Under the pieces are notes generated by a model. It searched no databases. It saw only the letters and a list, made by a program, of their open reading frames with translations, and was not told the DNA's origin. The position numbers and the translations under genes are program-made. From JAZLIL01 sp045617405 (lineage in GTDB: Bacteria > Bacillota > Clostridia > Lachnospirales > Lachnospiraceae): a DNA stretch of 25,333 bases. This document shows, in pieces, positions 23,922 through 25,333 of this stretch. The stretch lies in contig JAZLIL010000193.1 of the NCBI GenBank assembly GCA_045617405.1, positions 1 to 25,333 on the forward strand, read 5' to 3'. Numbering within the stretch: the stretch's first letter is position 1; every line of letters begins with the position of its first letter.

Positions 23922-24800
23922 TCAATCCTCCTCCTTGAATATTCTGCCTATGATAAGCGCAAAGGCAAAGCACAGAACAATCAGCAGAACTGCGATTGTG
24001 GAACCCATGCCGTAGCGGTTACGCAAAAATAGCATGTTTATCATCAACGTACTGGGTACCTCTGTTGAATGAAGAGGTCCTCCGTTGGTTAATACGTAAA
24101 TAAGGTCGAATGATTTAAGCGATCCTGTTACTGCGAAGATGACACTGATCTTCAGAATCGGCTTAATGTAGGGTAATACGATGTGTCTGTTTACCTGTCC
24201 CTCTGATGCACCGTCAAGCATTGCAGCTTCACGAAGCTCCGGGGGAACACTCTTTACACCGGCATACATGAGAAGCATGTGATAGCCGACATACTGCCAC
24301 AGAATAGGAACGAAGCAGGCTCCGAGAGCCGTTTCCTTTTTGCCGAGCCAGATTTTGGCGAGATTGTCAAGACCCATTCCTCTGAGGGCAACATTTAAAA
24401 TACCATAATCGGGATTGTAGATCTTCAGCCAGAGCTGACCGATTACTACTGTTGAAATAAGTACCGGCATGAAATAAATTGACAGAAACCCTCTTTCGCC
24501 CTTGATACCCTTGCCGAGCTTTAACGCCAGCCACAACGAAAGGGGCAGCTGAATGAAAACGGATAATCCGGCCAGAAGCAGGGAATTTCCGAGTGCCTTC
24601 CAGAACCCGATGGCTTTACTTGTAAAAAGCTCCTTGTAGTTTTCAAGTCCGATGAAGGTCATCTTTCCGAAACCATTCCAGTCGAACAGGCTGTAGTATC
24701 CTGACAAAACGATGGGCGCTATGAGGATCCCCACAAAGAGTACTACTGCGGGCAGCATAAATATTATGATATACAGCTTCTTGCTGTGCATTTTAACCAT
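23922..24800 (-). CDS. Carbohydrate ABC transporter permease, MalF/UgpA-type
   Basis: A 292-residue permease. The first membrane segment lies at about 8-30 (IIIFMLPAVVLFVGILIAP), followed by the family landmark SLFDWNGFG and five more hydrophobic segments. The coupling loop is EAAMLDGASEGQVNRHIVLPYIKP. No large extracellular MalF P2 domain is present, as is usual for Firmicutes CUT1 systems. The start is the ATG at 24800 with AAAGGA nine bases before it; the frame continues to a TTG at 24818, which lies inside that binding site and is rejected. It pairs with the following permease and with the binding protein upstream. Confidence 0.94.
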   Translation of the reverse strand: MVKMHSKKLYIIIFMLPAVVLFVGILIAPIVLSGYYSLFDWNGFGKMTFIGLENYKELFTSKAIGFWKALGNSLLLAGLSVFIQLPLSLWLALKLGKGIKGERGFLSIYFMPVLISTVVIGQLWLKIYNPDYGILNVALRGMGLDNLAKIWLGKKETALGACFVPILWQYVGYHMLLMYAGVKSVPPELREAAMLDGASEGQVNRHIVLPYIKPILKISVIFAVTGSLKSFDLIYVLTNGGPLHSTEVPSTLMINMLFLRNRYGMGSTIAVLLIVLCFAFALIIGRIFKEED

Positions 24801-24878
24801 TGTGTCAGATCCTTTCAAATATTGAGAATATTACCGTGACTTTATATACGTTTTTGTTATCGCACGTTTTTACAAACT

Positions 24879-24915
24879 GACAGCCTCCCTCCGCCTAAAG
24901 CCAAGGGAGGCTGTC
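24879..24915 (-). promoter_or_regulatory. Intercistronic stem-loop between binding protein and permease genes
   Basis: GACAGCCTCCCT and AGGGAGGCTGTC (24879-24890 and 24904-24915) form a perfect 12-bp stem with a 13-base loop. On the transcribed minus strand only AGTTTGT follows, so it is a poor terminator. Such hairpins between binding-protein and permease genes typically protect the 3' end of the upstream message and partly stop transcription, giving more binding protein than permease. Confidence 0.7.
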
Positions 24916-24952
24916 CAATATCACACTATATTATACGGATTTTCCGGTAATA

Positions 24953-25333
24953 CTATCTGATATCAGCTGCAAGACCCTCTACGAAGCCCTTGCCATCAAT
25001 ACCACAACCGTAAACCATATCTACGTATGAAAGGTATGTGTTTGCATCGTCTGCGTTCTGAGCGGTATCACCAAAGAGAACGTATGTATCAGCCTTTGCA
25101 CAGATTTCAGAAACAGCCTGTGTTAAAGGATTGATTGAAGATGTGTCATAGTGAGGTGTCCAAGCGGGAAGACCACATCCATCAAGGTAACCATAGTGGC
25201 AGATCTCACGACCAAGTTCCATACAGAATTCAGCAGCTGCTGCAGCGTTAGGTGATCCTGCTGCTACTGCAAGTGTATCTGAAGGTCCACCGATGAGCTG
25301 GCCAAGCTTTGACTTATCAGCATTGATAACGGG
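24953..25333 (-). CDS. Extracellular sugar-binding protein of the ABC transporter, C-terminal part
   Basis: The frame is open from the right edge to a TAG at 24953, giving the last 126 residues of a protein whose start lies outside the window. The visible part includes LGQLIGGPSDTLAVAAGSPNAAAAAEFC near the edge and a Tyr/Trp/Gly-rich stretch (HYGYLDGCGLPAWTPHYD), followed by a helix with TQAVSEICAKAD. These fit the C-terminal lobe of family 1 solute-binding proteins, where aromatic residues bind sugar and a (P)AAAEF(L) helix is typical. Position directly before the two permease genes supports this. The specific sugar cannot be read from this fragment. The family assignment rests as much on context as on sequence. 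Confidence 0.82.
   Translation of the reverse strand, partial: PVINADKSKLGQLIGGPSDTLAVAAGSPNAAAAAEFCMELGREICHYGYLDGCGLPAWTPHYDTSSINPLTQAVSEICAKADTYVLFGDTAQNADDANTYLSYVDMVYGCGIDGKGFVEGLAADIR

Overview
The window looks like a chromosomal segment of a low-to-medium-GC Gram-positive anaerobe of the Clostridia, most likely a Lachnospiraceae relative. The reasons are the homoserine dehydrogenase and ACT-domain pair, a Re-citrate-synthase-type enzyme, a YesM/YesN sensor pair next to a sugar ABC transporter, consistent AGGAGG-like ribosome binding sites, and several promoters with a TGn-extended -10 box. The genus assignment is inference from remembered protein similarity, not from a search. No rRNA, tRNA, CRISPR array, transposase or phage gene was seen.

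Layout. (1) 33-1781, minus: an ACT-domain regulator-like protein followed by homoserine dehydrogenase (threonine/methionine branch), read from an extended -10 promoter. (2) 1782-2166: the only gene-free stretch over 300 bases, with two divergent promoters around a GC-rich segment. (3) 2167-3679, plus: an SDR oxidoreductase overlapping a membrane-anchored protein of unknown role with faint LCP resemblance. (4) 3683-5986, plus: a consensus promoter and a 38-bp near-perfect palindrome, then a Re-citrate synthase / isopropylmalate-synthase-like enzyme and a GntR/FCD regulator. A strong bidirectional terminator closes this unit and faces the next one. (5) 6078-11583, minus: a CdaR/PucR-type regulator, FtsE, FtsX, a coiled-coil M23 peptidase and a CtpA-type S41 protease, a cell-wall-hydrolase control cluster. 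(6) 11649-17566, minus: an SLH-domain surface protein, an unusually long internally duplicated membrane-fusion protein, and a MacB-type ATPase and permease, apparently one export operon. (7) 17655-22816, minus: a YesM-type histidine kinase, a YesN-type AraC response regulator and, 16 bases after the latter, a large translational GTPase fused to a YacP/Rae1-like NYN nuclease domain. (8) 23054 to the right edge, minus: two sugar ABC permeases and the C-terminal end of their solute-binding protein, with tandem terminators behind them and a stem-loop between binding protein and permease.

How the genes work together. The kinase/regulator pair probably senses or controls the adjacent sugar uptake operon. 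The FtsEX ATPase/permease probably gates the M23 hydrolase at division, with CtpA as a processing protease. The FCD regulator is the obvious candidate to bind the palindrome in front of the citrate-synthase-like gene and autoregulate the unit.

The most interesting object is the GTPase-nuclease fusion at 17655-20288. It joins a Tet(M)/EF-G-like ribosome-binding body to a domain related to Rae1, a ribosome A-site mRNA endonuclease of Bacillus. This suggests a single protein that enters the A site and cuts the message there. It is likely to be labelled automatically as a tetracycline-resistance protein, but its domain IV tip does not carry the Tet(M) loop sequence.
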